A stretch of DNA of 64,000 nt from Bryobacteraceae bacterium (GTDB taxonomy: Bacteria > Acidobacteriota > Terriglobia > Bryobacterales > Bryobacteraceae). This document shows positions 1 through 9,052 of the stretch, piece by piece. A program made the translations under genes and the position numbers. The notes beneath the pieces are model-generated. The model made no database searches and was not told the DNA's origin. It was given only the letters and a program-made list of their open reading frames with translations. Positions within the stretch are counted from its first letter, which is position 1. Every line of letters starts with the position of its first letter. The DNA lies in contig CANGYQ010000003.1 of NCBI GenBank assembly GCA_947458745.1, positions 62,001-126,000 of the forward strand, in the 5' to 3' direction.

Positions 1-794
1 GCGAAGTGAAGCCCGCCGAAACCATCGCCATCGCCCGCTGGACCGACCAGGGTGGCACGCGCCGCCAAGTGCACTTCCACTGGGACCAGGGCAGCGTACT
101 TCCCGATGGCCTGCCCACCACGCACCCGGCCGGCATGGATCAACTGCTGGTGAAGGCGTTGGACGCCAACCTGCTCACCATGTCCGCCCGCCAGCAGCGC
201 GCGGCAAAGGTGTTGGCGTCAGGCCAGGTGCGGGTCACGACGCCTGCCGGCACCGACATCCGGTTCGAGATCCGTGATCGCCCCTTCAACCGTCAGGATG
301 GCGTTGCCACGGCCGCCCGCATGACCAGCGCCAAGGTTCGCGTCGACCGCGAAGTGGAACTGCCCGCCGGAGTGCTCCGCGTGGCACCCGTCGAGGAAAC
401 GGCTAACGGCGTCATCGTCGTGCCGGAGTCGCGCTTTGGGACGAAGCTGGTGAAGGGCCTGCGCCTGGAGTTCAAAGACGGCAAGGTGACCTCGATGATC
501 GCCCGCGATGGCCTGGCGGCCGTGCAGATCGCACTACAGGAAGCAGGCGACGCCGCTCTGCGGTTCCGTGAATTCGGTCTGGGCTTCAACCCGCTGCTGA
601 AGCCACTCCCCGGGTCGCCGGTGCTGCCCTACTTCGCCTACGGCTCCGGCATGGTCCGCATGAGCCTGGGCGACAACGAAGAGTTGGGCGGCAGTATCCG
701 CGGCAACGGCTTCCGCCGCTGGTTCTTCTTTGCTGATGCGACGGTGGAAGCGGGCACCAAACGCTTGGTGCTGAATGGCGCACTGCTGCCGTAG
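1..794 (+). CDS. M29-like aminopeptidase, 3' part (5' end outside window)
   Basis: The open frame runs in from the left edge; the GTG at position 6 is probably an internal codon. About 262 residues remain, against roughly 370 for the family. The C-terminal half resembles thermophilic (M29) metallo-aminopeptidases: an ELPAGVLRVAPVEE stretch like the conserved ELPAGE segment, and a C-terminal run (FGLGFNP, then GDNEELGG) at the place of the metal-binding region. No membrane segment or signal is visible in the part present. Family membership comes from motif recognition, so the peptidase call is moderate; metal ligands were not checked by alignment. Confidence 0.6.
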   Translation, partial: EVKPAETIAIARWTDQGGTRRQVHFHWDQGSVLPDGLPTTHPAGMDQLLVKALDANLLTMSARQQRAAKVLASGQVRVTTPAGTDIRFEIRDRPFNRQDGVATAARMTSAKVRVDREVELPAGVLRVAPVEETANGVIVVPESRFGTKLVKGLRLEFKDGKVTSMIARDGLAAVQIALQEAGDAALRFREFGLGFNPLLKPLPGSPVLPYFAYGSGMVRMSLGDNEELGGSIRGNGFRRWFFFADATVEAGTKRLVLNGALLP

Positions 795-810
795 GGCAGC
801 CGCGAGGCCG

Positions 811-1491
811 CTAGTTCTTGGGCAGCGCGAAGCAGTAGAACAACCCCGCCCCACCGGTCGCCACCAGATTCGCCTGGCTGCAACCACGCGAGGGGTGCGC
901 GGAATTCCAGGAGATGCCGCCGCCGTTGCGGTCATGGTGCCCCACTTGCGCGGAGCCTTCACCTTCGCTGGTCCAGTTCTTGCACGTGTGGTCCGCACCA
1001 TCGGCATAGGCGCGGCCATCGGGGCCGGTGCCGGTGAGAATGTCGTGCATGTTGGGCTGGCTGCCCACGCCGTTCACCATCTCACCCTTTTCGGTGAGCC
1101 CATTGTTCTTGGTGATCAGGTTGCCCATCCGTGCTGCCTCCACCGTATCGCCGATCAGGGTCGCCAGATCCTTGGCCACTACGGTGCCGCGGAAGTTCTG
1201 CCACGGGCCATTGCCGATGCGGTCCCGGGCATTGACGGCCGCTTTGCCGTCGGCGGCGGAAGTGCTCAGATAAGCGCGCCAGGTCTTGTCGCCCGCTCCG
1301 GCCGCCGTCGCCAGCTTCTGGCAATGCGCATCCGCGCCCGCCAAACCACCCAGGTTGGCTCCGGTGCCGGTGCCAACACTGGTAATGAAAAAGCTCATGG
1401 CCTCCGGCTTGCCTGCCGGTGGCGGCTGCTGAGCGAACAAGCTACCGGCCCCTAAAGTGGCCGCGGTCAGAGTGGTCCAGAGAATTTTCAT
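811..1491 (-). CDS. secreted lectin-like (C-type lectin/endostatin fold) protein
   Basis: A 226-residue protein with a clear signal peptide (MKILWTTLTAATLGAGSLFA, cut near residue 20). The mature part begins with MSFFITSVGTGTGANLGG and carries GADAHCQKLA, TWRAYLST and a C-terminal HPSRGCSQANL...FYCFA. This cysteine-bearing pattern is seen in secreted bacterial proteins with a collagen-XVIII-endostatin or C-type-lectin-like fold. Two Cys pairs could form disulfides in the periplasm or outside the cell. The ligand cannot be told from sequence. It converges on the neighbour ending at 794 and stands alone. Confidence 0.6.
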   Translation of the reverse strand: MKILWTTLTAATLGAGSLFAQQPPPAGKPEAMSFFITSVGTGTGANLGGLAGADAHCQKLATAAGAGDKTWRAYLSTSAADGKAAVNARDRIGNGPWQNFRGTVVAKDLATLIGDTVEAARMGNLITKNNGLTEKGEMVNGVGSQPNMHDILTGTGPDGRAYADGADHTCKNWTSEGEGSAQVGHHDRNGGGISWNSAHPSRGCSQANLVATGGAGLFYCFALPKN

Positions 1492-1648
1492 GTGATAGCC
1501 TCCTTGCGTTCAAGACGAAACGTGTGTGTTCAGCCTACTACTCCCGTTGCGGCAAGACAAGTGACCAGCAGAATCAGAGGCGGTAGCGCGGCGGCATCCA
1601 AGCTAGCGTAGGATGGGCGTGTCCATCCTACATCCAAGAATCGATCCC

Positions 1649-1876
1649 ATGCCCAACCAGACCCGCGTCATCAGTCTCCACTTTTCCCCCGCCACACTCC
1701 ACGTCGCCTTGGCCGACGGCCGCGAGTTGAGCCTGCCGCTGGCCCGCTTCCCGCGCCTAGCTGCCGCCACGCCCCAACAACTAGACGACTGGCATCTGAT
1801 TGGCCGCGGCCTGGGCATTCAATGGACCCAACTCGGCGAAGATCTCTCCGTCGAGTCGCTGTTGGCGTCGGAGTAG
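1649..1876 (+). CDS. DUF2442 domain protein
   Basis: A small cytoplasmic protein of 75 residues. It shows the DUF2442 pattern: VISLHFSPATLHVALADGR, then LPLARFPRL and a C-terminal WTQLGEDLSVESLLA. I chose the ATG at 1649 rather than the upstream ATG at 1613 because the domain begins right there. DUF2442 proteins often sit beside DUF4160 partners in toxin-antitoxin-like pairs; no such partner is visible here. Function unknown. Confidence 0.7.
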   Translation: MPNQTRVISLHFSPATLHVALADGRELSLPLARFPRLAAATPQQLDDWHLIGRGLGIQWTQLGEDLSVESLLASE

Positions 1877-1887
1877 GGTTGGAGAAG

Positions 1888-2748
1888 CTAAACGACGGCG
1901 CAGACGTTCGATAGCGTACCGATACCGCCCACGGAAATTTCGCACACATCGCCCGCCGCCAGCGCGGCATCTTCCTTGACGATGATGCCCGTGCCGGTCA
2001 GCAGCACCGTGCCCGTGGGCACAGCGTTGGACAGGTTCAGGTACTCCACCAGCGTCTCGATCTTTCGGCCCAGTTTGCCGGTGGACGTCGCGCCCTCAAA
2101 GATCAGTTTGTCGCCCCGCCGGATGGTGCACGCCATCTCCAGCGCATACGGGTCCGCCACTGCATCAGCGGTCAGGATGTACGGTCCCAGTGAACAGCAG
2201 GCGTTGTAGGTCTTCGATTGCGGTAGGTACAGCGGATTCTCGCGCTCGATGTCCCAGGCCGAGACGTCGTTGGCAATCGAGAAGCCATGCACGCGGCCCT
2301 TGGAATCAAGAATCACCGCCAGTTCCGGCTCCGGTGCCGTGAACTTGGAATCACTGCGAATGCCGATCGGCTCACCGGAACCGACGCAGACGCGCGCGGT
2401 GCCCTTGAAAAACACTTCCGGCCGGTGCTCCGGTTGGAAGACGTAGCGGTAGAAGCCTTCCCGCGTGCCATGCTCAGCATCACGGAAGCTGGCCGACATC
2501 TCATAGGTGCAGCCGCAGGCCCAAACCTCGCGCGGATGGATGGGGATGATCGCGTCGGCTTCGGTCGTAAATGTACCGGCATGGCTGGCGGCCACCTGCG
2601 CCAGCGTGGTGCCGTGCAGTTCAGCCAGGTCCAGCAAGTCCACCAGCGTCTTGCCCAAAATCGGCCGCGCCTTGCCGCCCTCAAAAATCGCGGCGGTCAC
2701 CGCGCCATTCAGATGAATTTGTCCAATCAGCATTGCTTTAACGCTCAA
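1888..2748 (-). CDS. fumarylacetoacetate (FAA) hydrolase family protein
   Basis: 286 residues with the FAA-hydrolase fold. The N-terminal third is variable. The catalytic domain has an acidic metal-binding signature (FTAPEPELAVIL, roughly residues 136-147), a HGFSIANDVSAWDIE stretch, and a C-terminal VLLTGTGIIVKED like the family's LLTGTP loop. Members hydrolyse or dehydrate acylpyruvates and related sugar acids using Mg2+. The motif spacing resembles the 2-keto-3-deoxy-sugar-acid dehydratase branch, but the substrate cannot be assigned. It lies just downstream of the mutarotase-like gene on the same strand, which fits a sugar-acid context. Confidence 0.8.
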   Translation of the reverse strand: MSVKAMLIGQIHLNGAVTAAIFEGGKARPILGKTLVDLLDLAELHGTTLAQVAASHAGTFTTEADAIIPIHPREVWACGCTYEMSASFRDAEHGTREGFYRYVFQPEHRPEVFFKGTARVCVGSGEPIGIRSDSKFTAPEPELAVILDSKGRVHGFSIANDVSAWDIERENPLYLPQSKTYNACCSLGPYILTADAVADPYALEMACTIRRGDKLIFEGATSTGKLGRKIETLVEYLNLSNAVPTGTVLLTGTGIIVKEDAALAAGDVCEISVGGIGTLSNVCAVV

Positions 2749-2791
2749 ATTCTAACAGGACCAGCCCGCCAGCCGCCGCGCACTGGCCCGG

Positions 2792-3709
2792 CTACTCCCC
2801 CAAAATCGGCAGCAGAGCCCGATCCAGGGCCGCATCGGTGCGATCAGTAACATCGACGCCCTTGTGCAACGACCAATGCTCAACGTGAGTCAGCGTCTCC
2901 CCGGGGTCCAGTTTGGTCAGTGGCCCCAGCGTTTCCAGCTCCAGAAAGTCGGCATTGGTGAAGATCTCAAAACAAGACCCGTAGTCCGGGTAGAGCTTCC
3001 CGAGCTCGCCCTTATAGCGCTTCAGAAACGCTTCGCCGTGCAGCAGATAGGCGGCCCACAGGTCCTGGTTAAACATGCCCAGCTTCTGGGGGGTCGAGTT
3101 TGTGCGGTCCTGTTGAAGCGTGATGTACTTCTGGGTCAGCTTCAGGCGCGGATCGGAGAAATCAGTGAAGGCCCACATGATCAGCGGGTTGGTGGGTGGC
3201 AACACTTCTGGGTGCGTGCCGCGCGGCGGAAAGCCAGCCACGCCCAGGCCGTCCTGCGCCATCACGCTTAACACCCAGGCGGCGATCTCCACCGGGAAGC
3301 CGCCAATATTGGTGATCCGGTGCGCCACTTCAACCGCTGTTCCGGTCGCGGCCATCTTCACCGTGAACTGCTTCTGGAGGCCCACCTGTGTTTCCGGCTC
3401 AGGCGTCGCCGTCAGGCCGTCCGCATGGACTTCTATCGCCACCGGACCATTGTCGGGGTAGTAAGTGCCCGGCACCAGCTCCGGTGCGGCCCACAGGCGG
3501 TGTCCGCCCATGATGAACCATTCGCCCAGCTTTGATTGGTGGTTGAACCCCTTGCCATCTTCAAAGACGCGGAAGAAATTCTGCCCGCCGACAAAGCCGT
3601 AGCGGATGATCCGCGGCCCGGCCGAGGCGGTCACCACCAGCTCGGCTTCCCCATTACTCAGGCGATAGGCATCAGGCCACACGCCAAACTGCGTTTGCTC
3701 AACCGTCAT
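2792..3709 (-). CDS. galactose-mutarotase-like (aldose-epimerase fold) protein
   Basis: 305 residues rich in beta strands with no signal peptide. The start (ELVVTASAGPRIIRYGFVGGQNFF), GGHRLWAAPE, TPEPETQVGLQKQF and VAHRITNIGGFPVEIAAWVLSV are typical of galactose-mutarotase-like beta-sandwich proteins, possibly the DUF4380 type. Such proteins bind sugars, but the epimerase His/Glu dyad is not obvious, so enzymatic activity is uncertain. It lies upstream of the FAA hydrolase on the same strand, separated by 43 bp, and may be co-transcribed with it. Confidence 0.6.
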   Translation of the reverse strand: MTVEQTQFGVWPDAYRLSNGEAELVVTASAGPRIIRYGFVGGQNFFRVFEDGKGFNHQSKLGEWFIMGGHRLWAAPELVPGTYYPDNGPVAIEVHADGLTATPEPETQVGLQKQFTVKMAATGTAVEVAHRITNIGGFPVEIAAWVLSVMAQDGLGVAGFPPRGTHPEVLPPTNPLIMWAFTDFSDPRLKLTQKYITLQQDRTNSTPQKLGMFNQDLWAAYLLHGEAFLKRYKGELGKLYPDYGSCFEIFTNADFLELETLGPLTKLDPGETLTHVEHWSLHKGVDVTDRTDAALDRALLPILGE

Positions 3710-3738
3710 TGCTCCGGATTATTTCACGGCTTTGGCAC

Positions 3739-4701
3739 TCATTTCACGGCTTTGCCTTTTCGAGCCAAGATGGCATCGACGGGCTTGCCGGTCACCACGC
3801 CTTCCACTGCCGCGAAGCCCGCTTCTTCGAGCAACGCGCGGTACTGCGCCAGCGTCCGCTCGCGGCCTTCAGTGCAGATCAGCATGTTCAGCGATTGCAT
3901 GTGAGCCGGAATGCGGTCCTGATCGAGAAGAATCTCGGCGATCAGCAGCGCACCGCCCGGGGGCAGCGCGTCGTGGATCTTGGCCAGCAGCACCCGGATC
4001 TTGTCCTCGCTCCAATCGTGCAGGATGCGGCCCAGCGCGTAAAGATCCGCCGGCGGCAGCGCGTCGGCAAAAAAGTCACCGTCGATGAAGTCCACGCCCG
4101 TAGCCACCGTGCGGGCAAATTCAATCACGCGCGGCAGGTCGAAGATGGTTGCGGAGACATTCGGCCAACGTTCATGCACGGCCATCGCCAAGTGCCCGGT
4201 GGCCCCGCCTAGGTCCACCATTCGAGTGAATCCGGAAAGATCGAAAGCCGCCGCCACCGAGGGCGAAGCGATACGGCCAAAGCCGTGCATGCCCATGACG
4301 AAGGTCCGCATCTCCTCGTCACTGGCATAGAAGTTAGAAAACAGCGTCCCCGTCGACTGCCAGCGATGCGTGCCTTCCCGCACCGCACCGCCCAGGTCCT
4401 GCCACAAGCGGAACAGCACGCGGTTCGAATAGTCGATGTAGCCAGTCATCGTTTCCGGCGATTCGCGGCGCAGGTAGACCTCGGCCGCGGGCGTGTTGCG
4501 GTAGGTTTCGCCATCGCGTTCCAGCAGCCCCAGCGCCACGCAGCCATCCGCCAACCGGCGTTCGGTATCCGTTTCCGGTTGGCGCTCAAACAGACCCAGC
4601 TCCACCGCGGTGAACATCACTTTTGAGCGGCGGAACGCTTCAATGTAATCGAGGATCAATCGCGGGTCAGGAAGAGGCGGCGTGTTGTTGGAAGTGGTCA
4701 T
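3739..4701 (-). CDS. SAM-dependent O-methyltransferase (ASMT/hydroxyneurosporene type)
   Basis: 320 residues. The N-terminal ~90 residues form the winged-helix dimerisation domain (AFRRSKVMFTAVELGLFE, LADGCVALGLLERDGETY). The C-terminal Rossmann methyltransferase domain has the SAM-binding motif MVDLGGATGHLAMAV, then SATIFDLPRVIE, FIDGDFF, and the catalytic-region histidine in ILHDWSEDKIRVLLAKIHDALPPGG. This order is that of family 2 O-methyltransferases acting on small aromatic or polyketide hydroxyls. Its 5' end overlaps the 3' end of thiL by 35 bp, suggesting coupled translation. The substrate is unknown. Confidence 0.85.
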   Translation of the reverse strand: MTTSNNTPPLPDPRLILDYIEAFRRSKVMFTAVELGLFERQPETDTERRLADGCVALGLLERDGETYRNTPAAEVYLRRESPETMTGYIDYSNRVLFRLWQDLGGAVREGTHRWQSTGTLFSNFYASDEEMRTFVMGMHGFGRIASPSVAAAFDLSGFTRMVDLGGATGHLAMAVHERWPNVSATIFDLPRVIEFARTVATGVDFIDGDFFADALPPADLYALGRILHDWSEDKIRVLLAKIHDALPPGGALLIAEILLDQDRIPAHMQSLNMLICTEGRERTLAQYRALLEEAGFAAVEGVVTGKPVDAILARKGKAVK

Positions 4702-5461
4702 AGCCTTGAGGTTTCAGCGTACGCCCATTCAAGCGCACGCCGCGCCGGGCGACGATCTGGCCTACACGAAAGTGTGGCAGCTCGCGCTGGGACGTGCAGA
4801 GTAGCTCATAGTCTTCACCGCCACGGAGCGCCGTGGCCAGCGTGGCTCCGCGAGCAATCGGAATGTCGTCTAGCTCCGCGCCCACGCCTGAAGCCTCACA
4901 CAGCCGCGCCAGATCAAGCGAAAGGCCGTCGCTCAAGTCCATGCACGCGCTGGCCACGGCCCGAAGGGTGAGGCCAATCTCAAGGCGCGGGAGAAACCGC
5001 TTCCGCGGCTTGCCCAGCGGTCCGGTGACGTAGATGTGGTCCCCCACCTGCGCCCCATCGCGCCGCAGCGCCTTGCCGTGCGGGCAAACACCGATCACGG
5101 TCACATCGCAATAGAGCTGCGGCGCATGGCCCAGGTCACCGCCGGCCAGTTCCACCCCATGTGCCCGGACGCCGCGAAAGAAATTGTTCGCCCAGCGTTG
5201 ATCGGCCCAGGGGGGCAGTGCGAGTGACACAAAGACATGCCGCGCTTCGCCACCCATGGCGGCAATATCGCTCAACCCCCGCGCCACCGCGTTCCAGCCA
5301 ACATCGGCGGCCGAATGCGTCGTGCGGCGGAAGTGGATGTCCTCGATGTACTGGTCTGTTGTGACCAGCAGATCCTCGCGCCCATGAGGGATGATGGCGC
5401 AGTCGTCCCCGATGCGGGGGGAGTGCTTCGCGAGCTGGCGAACTAGGGCGCGCTCATTCAT
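4667..5461 (-). CDS. thiL: thiamine-monophosphate kinase, short form
   Basis: 264 residues with the ThiL/PurM-type ATPase signatures: RIGDDCAII, TTDQYIEDIHF, LSDIAAMGG, ELAGGDLGHAP, CMDLSDGLSLDLARL and ALRGGEDYELL. ThiL phosphorylates thiamine monophosphate to thiamine diphosphate in the cytoplasm. The protein is shorter than the usual 310-330 residues, mostly through a shortened linker after GPLGKP and a reduced C-terminus. Some consensus positions differ (GDDC for GDDA, GGDL for GGDT), so activity is likely but not certain. Its ATG overlaps the stop of the DUF5615 gene by 4 bp. Confidence 0.85.
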   Translation of the reverse strand: MNERALVRQLAKHSPRIGDDCAIIPHGREDLLVTTDQYIEDIHFRRTTHSAADVGWNAVARGLSDIAAMGGEARHVFVSLALPPWADQRWANNFFRGVRAHGVELAGGDLGHAPQLYCDVTVIGVCPHGKALRRDGAQVGDHIYVTGPLGKPRKRFLPRLEIGLTLRAVASACMDLSDGLSLDLARLCEASGVGAELDDIPIARGATLATALRGGEDYELLCTSQRELPHFRVGQIVARRGVRLNGRTLKPQGYDHFQQHAASS

Positions 5462-5814
5462 GGCTCAACCCGAGTCGGTCGGTTCCGGATCGAAAGGCAG
5501 CAAGGTTGGCTGGCCGATCCGAATTCCCTAATCGAGTCAGTTAGGGATCTGAGGAGATGGGCCACGTCAGCTGTTGCCGTGTTGCCGACTGCAAGCCAGA
5601 TTACTTTGGGCGGGCATCCGCGCAGTTGACTAAGCCCTACGAAGTCGACATCCTTGGACACAATCGTGAGTCCGTTTGCTTCCGCAAAGCTCCAAATCTG
5701 CCCATCGGCGGAATTGTCCATGCCATGGTGGTGGACATGCGTGCTATCTGGAAACTCACCCGCCAATAGCTTGGCCAGCGCTGGCGAGAGGTTTTGATCG
5801 AAGAGCAGCTTCAC
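5458..5814 (-). CDS. DUF5615 PIN-like toxin
   Basis: 118 residues beginning MKLLFDQNLSPALAKLLAGEFP, the start typical of DUF5615/Mut7-C-type PIN-like proteins. It has the acidic residues of the nuclease fold (D6 and KDVDFVGLSQLRG, then VIWLAVGN). These are toxin partners of DUF433 antitoxins and are presumed RNases. The ATG overlaps the stop of the DUF433 gene by 4 bp, and the 3' end overlaps the thiL start, so antitoxin, toxin and thiL form one tightly coupled transcript. The C-terminal ~15 residues (CCLSIRNRPTRVEP) look like a non-homologous tail. Confidence 0.85.
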   Translation of the reverse strand: MKLLFDQNLSPALAKLLAGEFPDSTHVHHHGMDNSADGQIWSFAEANGLTIVSKDVDFVGLSQLRGCPPKVIWLAVGNTATADVAHLLRSLTDSIREFGSASQPCCLSIRNRPTRVEP

Positions 5815-6038
5815 GCAACTTGATCATCGACGATGCGGCGTTCGCGATCGGCGGCAAAGGCAAGGCAAGCCAGAATGTCGTCCCTTGTAAGGTACGGGAA
5901 GTCGTCGAGGAGCTCTTCGTAAGTCATCCCCCCAGCCAAGTACTCCAGGACGTCGCGAACAGTCATGCGCATTCCTCGAATGCAAGGCTGCCCGCTGCGC
6001 TTGCCCGGCTCAATGGTGATGATGTCCCGGTAGTCCAT
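5811..6038 (-). CDS. DUF433 antitoxin
   Basis: 75 residues from the ATG at 6038, which has GAGGGAAGG just upstream; a longer frame from 6077 is less likely. The motif GKRSGQPCIRGMRMTVRDVLEYLAGGMTYEELLDDFP is the DUF433 helix-turn-helix domain (pattern GxPxIxGTRIxVxxIL). DUF433 proteins are antitoxins and autorepressors paired with DUF5615 or PIN toxins, as here with the overlapping downstream gene. Confidence 0.88.
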   Translation of the reverse strand: MDYRDIITIEPGKRSGQPCIRGMRMTVRDVLEYLAGGMTYEELLDDFPYLTRDDILACLAFAADRERRIVDDQVA

Positions 6039-6080
6039 ACCTTCCCTCACACTAGCGAACTCGGCCCGCCCGCACAAGCC

Positions 6081-8711
6081 TTACTCCTCAGCCGAAGGTG
6101 TAAACACGAGCCCGCTCGGCAGCTCTTCGCCGAACACGCGGCCCAGGTCCTGCTCATCGCTTTCGAGCCGCCCGGCATCCTCGCCGAGCACGCGTTTCAC
6201 CTGCTCCACGGTGCCGCCCGGCAGGTCCCGGGCGGCGTCGCCAGTGATGCGGGACATGGCCACCAGCGCGTCTTGCGCCCGCTCGATCTTCAGTAGCGCC
6301 TCCACCCAACGCTGCACGGTGGCAGCCGGGAGCACTTGATTATTGGGTCCGTAGAAGAGCTTACGTGCGCCCAGGCGCGACAGACACCACAGGTCGCTCG
6401 CGTTGATGTCGCCGGACTTGATCTTCTTGATCAGCGTTTCGCCCAGCTCCGTCTTGACGCCGTTGGGCAGCAGCTCCAGCGACGACGCGCAGCGCCACAT
6501 CTCCCGTAGCAGGCTGCTGTTGATCCGCGTGAACTTCTTACCCCGGGGCAGCAGCAGGCCGGAGAGCCGCTGGTAGAGGTCGCCTTGCTGGTTGCGGTTG
6601 AGGCCGCCGGAGACACGCCCCCAGAAGATCCACCATTCGCTCTCGTTCTGCGTCGCATTGGCGAACGTCAGGCCGCTGGCATAAACGCGGCGGGCTTGTT
6701 CAATGCGCAGATCATCACCCGGAAAACCGAAGCCGGGCCGCAAGCAGAAGCCCCCCAGGTTCAGCCACCGCAACTCATGCGCGGCGGAGCGCTTGCGGCC
6801 TTCGGCACAAGCCAGAAACACATCGGCCAGACGCCGGATCGCCGACACGGGCCAGGAGTTGCGCCCCAGGCCGATCACCTGCTCCAGCTTGGCGGGCAAG
6901 CCTTCCGGCACAGCGGAGCCAGTAAAGACGTCGCGAATCGCCTGCTCCGCCGCCACCAGCGCTTCCTCGGCGATCACGGCCGCCGTACGCGCTCCCCGCG
7001 CTTCACGCGCCTTTCGCAGCTGGAATTCCAGCCGCCACCGGTGCTCACTGATCTTGGAATCAGACCAGGTTTCCAGCGTCCCCACCTCGCTCAACTTCGC
7101 GCCCAGCTTCACCGGGATCATCCGCTGCTCAGTCGGTTTGCCAAAGCGGATCACGGCGTCCAGCGGCGCATGCTCATGCAGCGGCTCGTCCTGGCCTTCC
7201 AGCGAAATCACGTCGCCCGCTTGATCGTCAATGCGCGTCAGCGACGAGTACAACCGAAAGCTCACCGGCTTGTTGGCCACCAGCTGCAGACCATCCCGAT
7301 CCAGTTCGAGCGTCGTACCTTCTTCCGACCCGCGCGGCACCAGGCACACCGCCCGACCCGCGTCGAGGCCGATGTAATAGGTCCGCGGGAGGCCGCCGCG
7401 CACGATGACGCCTTGGCCCGTCGAGCGCACATGTGCGTAATACGCCGCGCCGACGGAAACGGCCAGATCTAAATCCTGGTTCTCCAAAATGAGAGGCTTC
7501 TTGCCGTACCAGCTCTCCACCACATCCGCCACACGCTGCCGCAGCAGGGCCGGGATGAAGAAGCCGCCGTTGAACAAAATCGCATCCGGAGCCGTGTGCG
7601 CCGATTCCAGAAACGCGGCCAGATGCCGCGTCACCGCCGGGTCGCTGACGTAGGGCAGGCCGAGCTCGCGGAAGACACTCCGCTTGTCGTCCTGCGGCTT
7701 GTCAGACAGCGCGCAGGCGGGCAAAAAGCCTTCCAGCGCCAACTCCAGCGCCTCTTCGCGCATCAGCTGCGTCTTCATGGAGCCGCCAATCAACGACGAC
7801 CCGCCGCCCAGTACCGTGATCTCAACGCTGGGCAAGGTGTCGGAGGCGAGCAGCTTTTCTTTGGCCGCCGCACACTGGCGGCGCAACGCGCTCCGCTGGC
7901 GAAGCGAGAGCTGCTTCCCGAGCTTTGATTCCGCCAGCCACGCCAGCGTCAAATCCAGGTTGTCGCCACCCAGCAGCAGGTGCTTGCCGACGGCCGTGCG
8001 CGTGAACTCGACGCGATCGCCCGTGCGGTTCACCCGGATCAACGTGAAATCCGACGTGCCGCCGCCGACATCGCAGACCAGCACATTCATGCCGTCGGTC
8101 AACGACTTTTGCGATTGCGAAAGATGGTTGGCGATCCAGGAATAGAAAGCCGCCGCCGGCTCCTCGATCAGCGTCAGCTTGCGTCCTTCGCCACCCAGGC
8201 CCGCCTCTTTGGCTGCCGCCACGGTCAACTCGCGTGCCTCTTCGTCGAACGAGGCTGGAACGGTCAGCACTACATCCTGATCGCCCAGCGCGGTCCCCTG
8301 CTGGTCCTGCCAGGCTCGCGCGATGTGCGACAAATACTTGCCTGAAACCTCCACCGGCGAAAACAGCCGCCCGGCTTCGGGAGCATCCCAGGGCAGGATC
8401 TTGGCGGTGCGGTCTACCTCCGCATTCGACAGCCAGCTCTTGGCCGCATAGACCGATTTCGTCGGCGCCAGCGCCCCCTGCTCCCGCGCATAGGTGCCGA
8501 CAAACGTCTCTTGGCCCTCCAGGTACAGAAACGAAGGCAGCGTCCGCCGCGGCTCCGTGCGCGCAGGCGCCACCACCTGCGGAATCTCCAACACATGAAT
8601 CGGCGGAAAATCAGCATCAGCCGCTTCGGCGGGATCGACAAAGCTGAGGGCGGAATTGGTGGTGCCGAGGTCGATGCCGACGGCCATCGACGGGCGCTTG
8701 GGGTCGCTCAC
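6081..8711 (-). CDS. Hsp70-family ATPase with long C-terminal extension (DUF3731-type)
   Basis: 876 residues. An Hsp70 nucleotide-binding domain fills about residues 10-430: phosphate-1 VGIDLGTTNSALSF, connect-1/phosphate-2 VLVCDVGGGTSDFTLI, LLGGDNLDLTLAWL and the adenosine motif ILFNGGFFIPALLRQRV. A beta-rich region follows to ~550, then an alpha-helical extension of some 300 residues not found in DnaK. This matches the Hsp70/DUF3731 proteins that cluster with a shorter Hsp70 and a DUF2760 protein in many bacteria. Clients are unknown. It is read in the same direction as the other two cluster genes but is separated from them by 2.2 kb of toxin-antitoxin DNA. Confidence 0.88.
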   Translation of the reverse strand: MSDPKRPSMAVGIDLGTTNSALSFVDPAEAADADFPPIHVLEIPQVVAPARTEPRRTLPSFLYLEGQETFVGTYAREQGALAPTKSVYAAKSWLSNAEVDRTAKILPWDAPEAGRLFSPVEVSGKYLSHIARAWQDQQGTALGDQDVVLTVPASFDEEARELTVAAAKEAGLGGEGRKLTLIEEPAAAFYSWIANHLSQSQKSLTDGMNVLVCDVGGGTSDFTLIRVNRTGDRVEFTRTAVGKHLLLGGDNLDLTLAWLAESKLGKQLSLRQRSALRRQCAAAKEKLLASDTLPSVEITVLGGGSSLIGGSMKTQLMREEALELALEGFLPACALSDKPQDDKRSVFRELGLPYVSDPAVTRHLAAFLESAHTAPDAILFNGGFFIPALLRQRVADVVESWYGKKPLILENQDLDLAVSVGAAYYAHVRSTGQGVIVRGGLPRTYYIGLDAGRAVCLVPRGSEEGTTLELDRDGLQLVANKPVSFRLYSSLTRIDDQAGDVISLEGQDEPLHEHAPLDAVIRFGKPTEQRMIPVKLGAKLSEVGTLETWSDSKISEHRWRLEFQLRKAREARGARTAAVIAEEALVAAEQAIRDVFTGSAVPEGLPAKLEQVIGLGRNSWPVSAIRRLADVFLACAEGRKRSAAHELRWLNLGGFCLRPGFGFPGDDLRIEQARRVYASGLTFANATQNESEWWIFWGRVSGGLNRNQQGDLYQRLSGLLLPRGKKFTRINSSLLREMWRCASSLELLPNGVKTELGETLIKKIKSGDINASDLWCLSRLGARKLFYGPNNQVLPAATVQRWVEALLKIERAQDALVAMSRITGDAARDLPGGTVEQVKRVLGEDAGRLESDEQDLGRVFGEELPSGLVFTPSAEE

Positions 8712-8779
8712 TATGTTCAGTTTAGCGTTACCGGGCTCTCGTTCGCGGAATCTGAGAGCGCTGTTATGATGGTGCCATC

Positions 8780-9052
8780 ATGATGTCGCGCACCCAGATC
8801 ACCTTGGAAGCGGAACTTCAGCGCCGGGCCAAGCAGCGAGCCAGTGACTTGGGTGTTTCCCTGGCCGAGTACGTGCGGCAACTGGTCACACGGGACTTGG
8901 GCGCACCGGCCCCCAAAGTTAGTGCGGCCATGGTGTTTGATCTGGGAAGCTCCGGCGGGTCTGACATTGCTCGCAACAAGGACGCCATGCTGGCTGAGGC
9001 GTTTGGTGCCGCGCGCACTCCGGCGCGCCGTCGCAAGGGGCTTCCGGGCTGA
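8780..9052 (+). CDS. ribbon-helix-helix antitoxin (VapB-like)
   Basis: 90 residues. The N-terminal ~45 residues (RTQITLEAELQRRAKQRASDLGVSLAEYVRQLVTRDL) form an Arc/MetJ-type ribbon-helix-helix DNA-binding unit. The C-terminal, probably disordered, part would wrap the toxin. Its TGA shares one base with the ATG of the PIN gene, the usual coupling of antitoxin and toxin. Two ATGs lie at 8780 and 8783; either may start. It is divergent from the Hsp70 gene beginning at 8711. Confidence 0.85.
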   Translation: MMSRTQITLEAELQRRAKQRASDLGVSLAEYVRQLVTRDLGAPAPKVSAAMVFDLGSSGGSDIARNKDAMLAEAFGAARTPARRRKGLPG

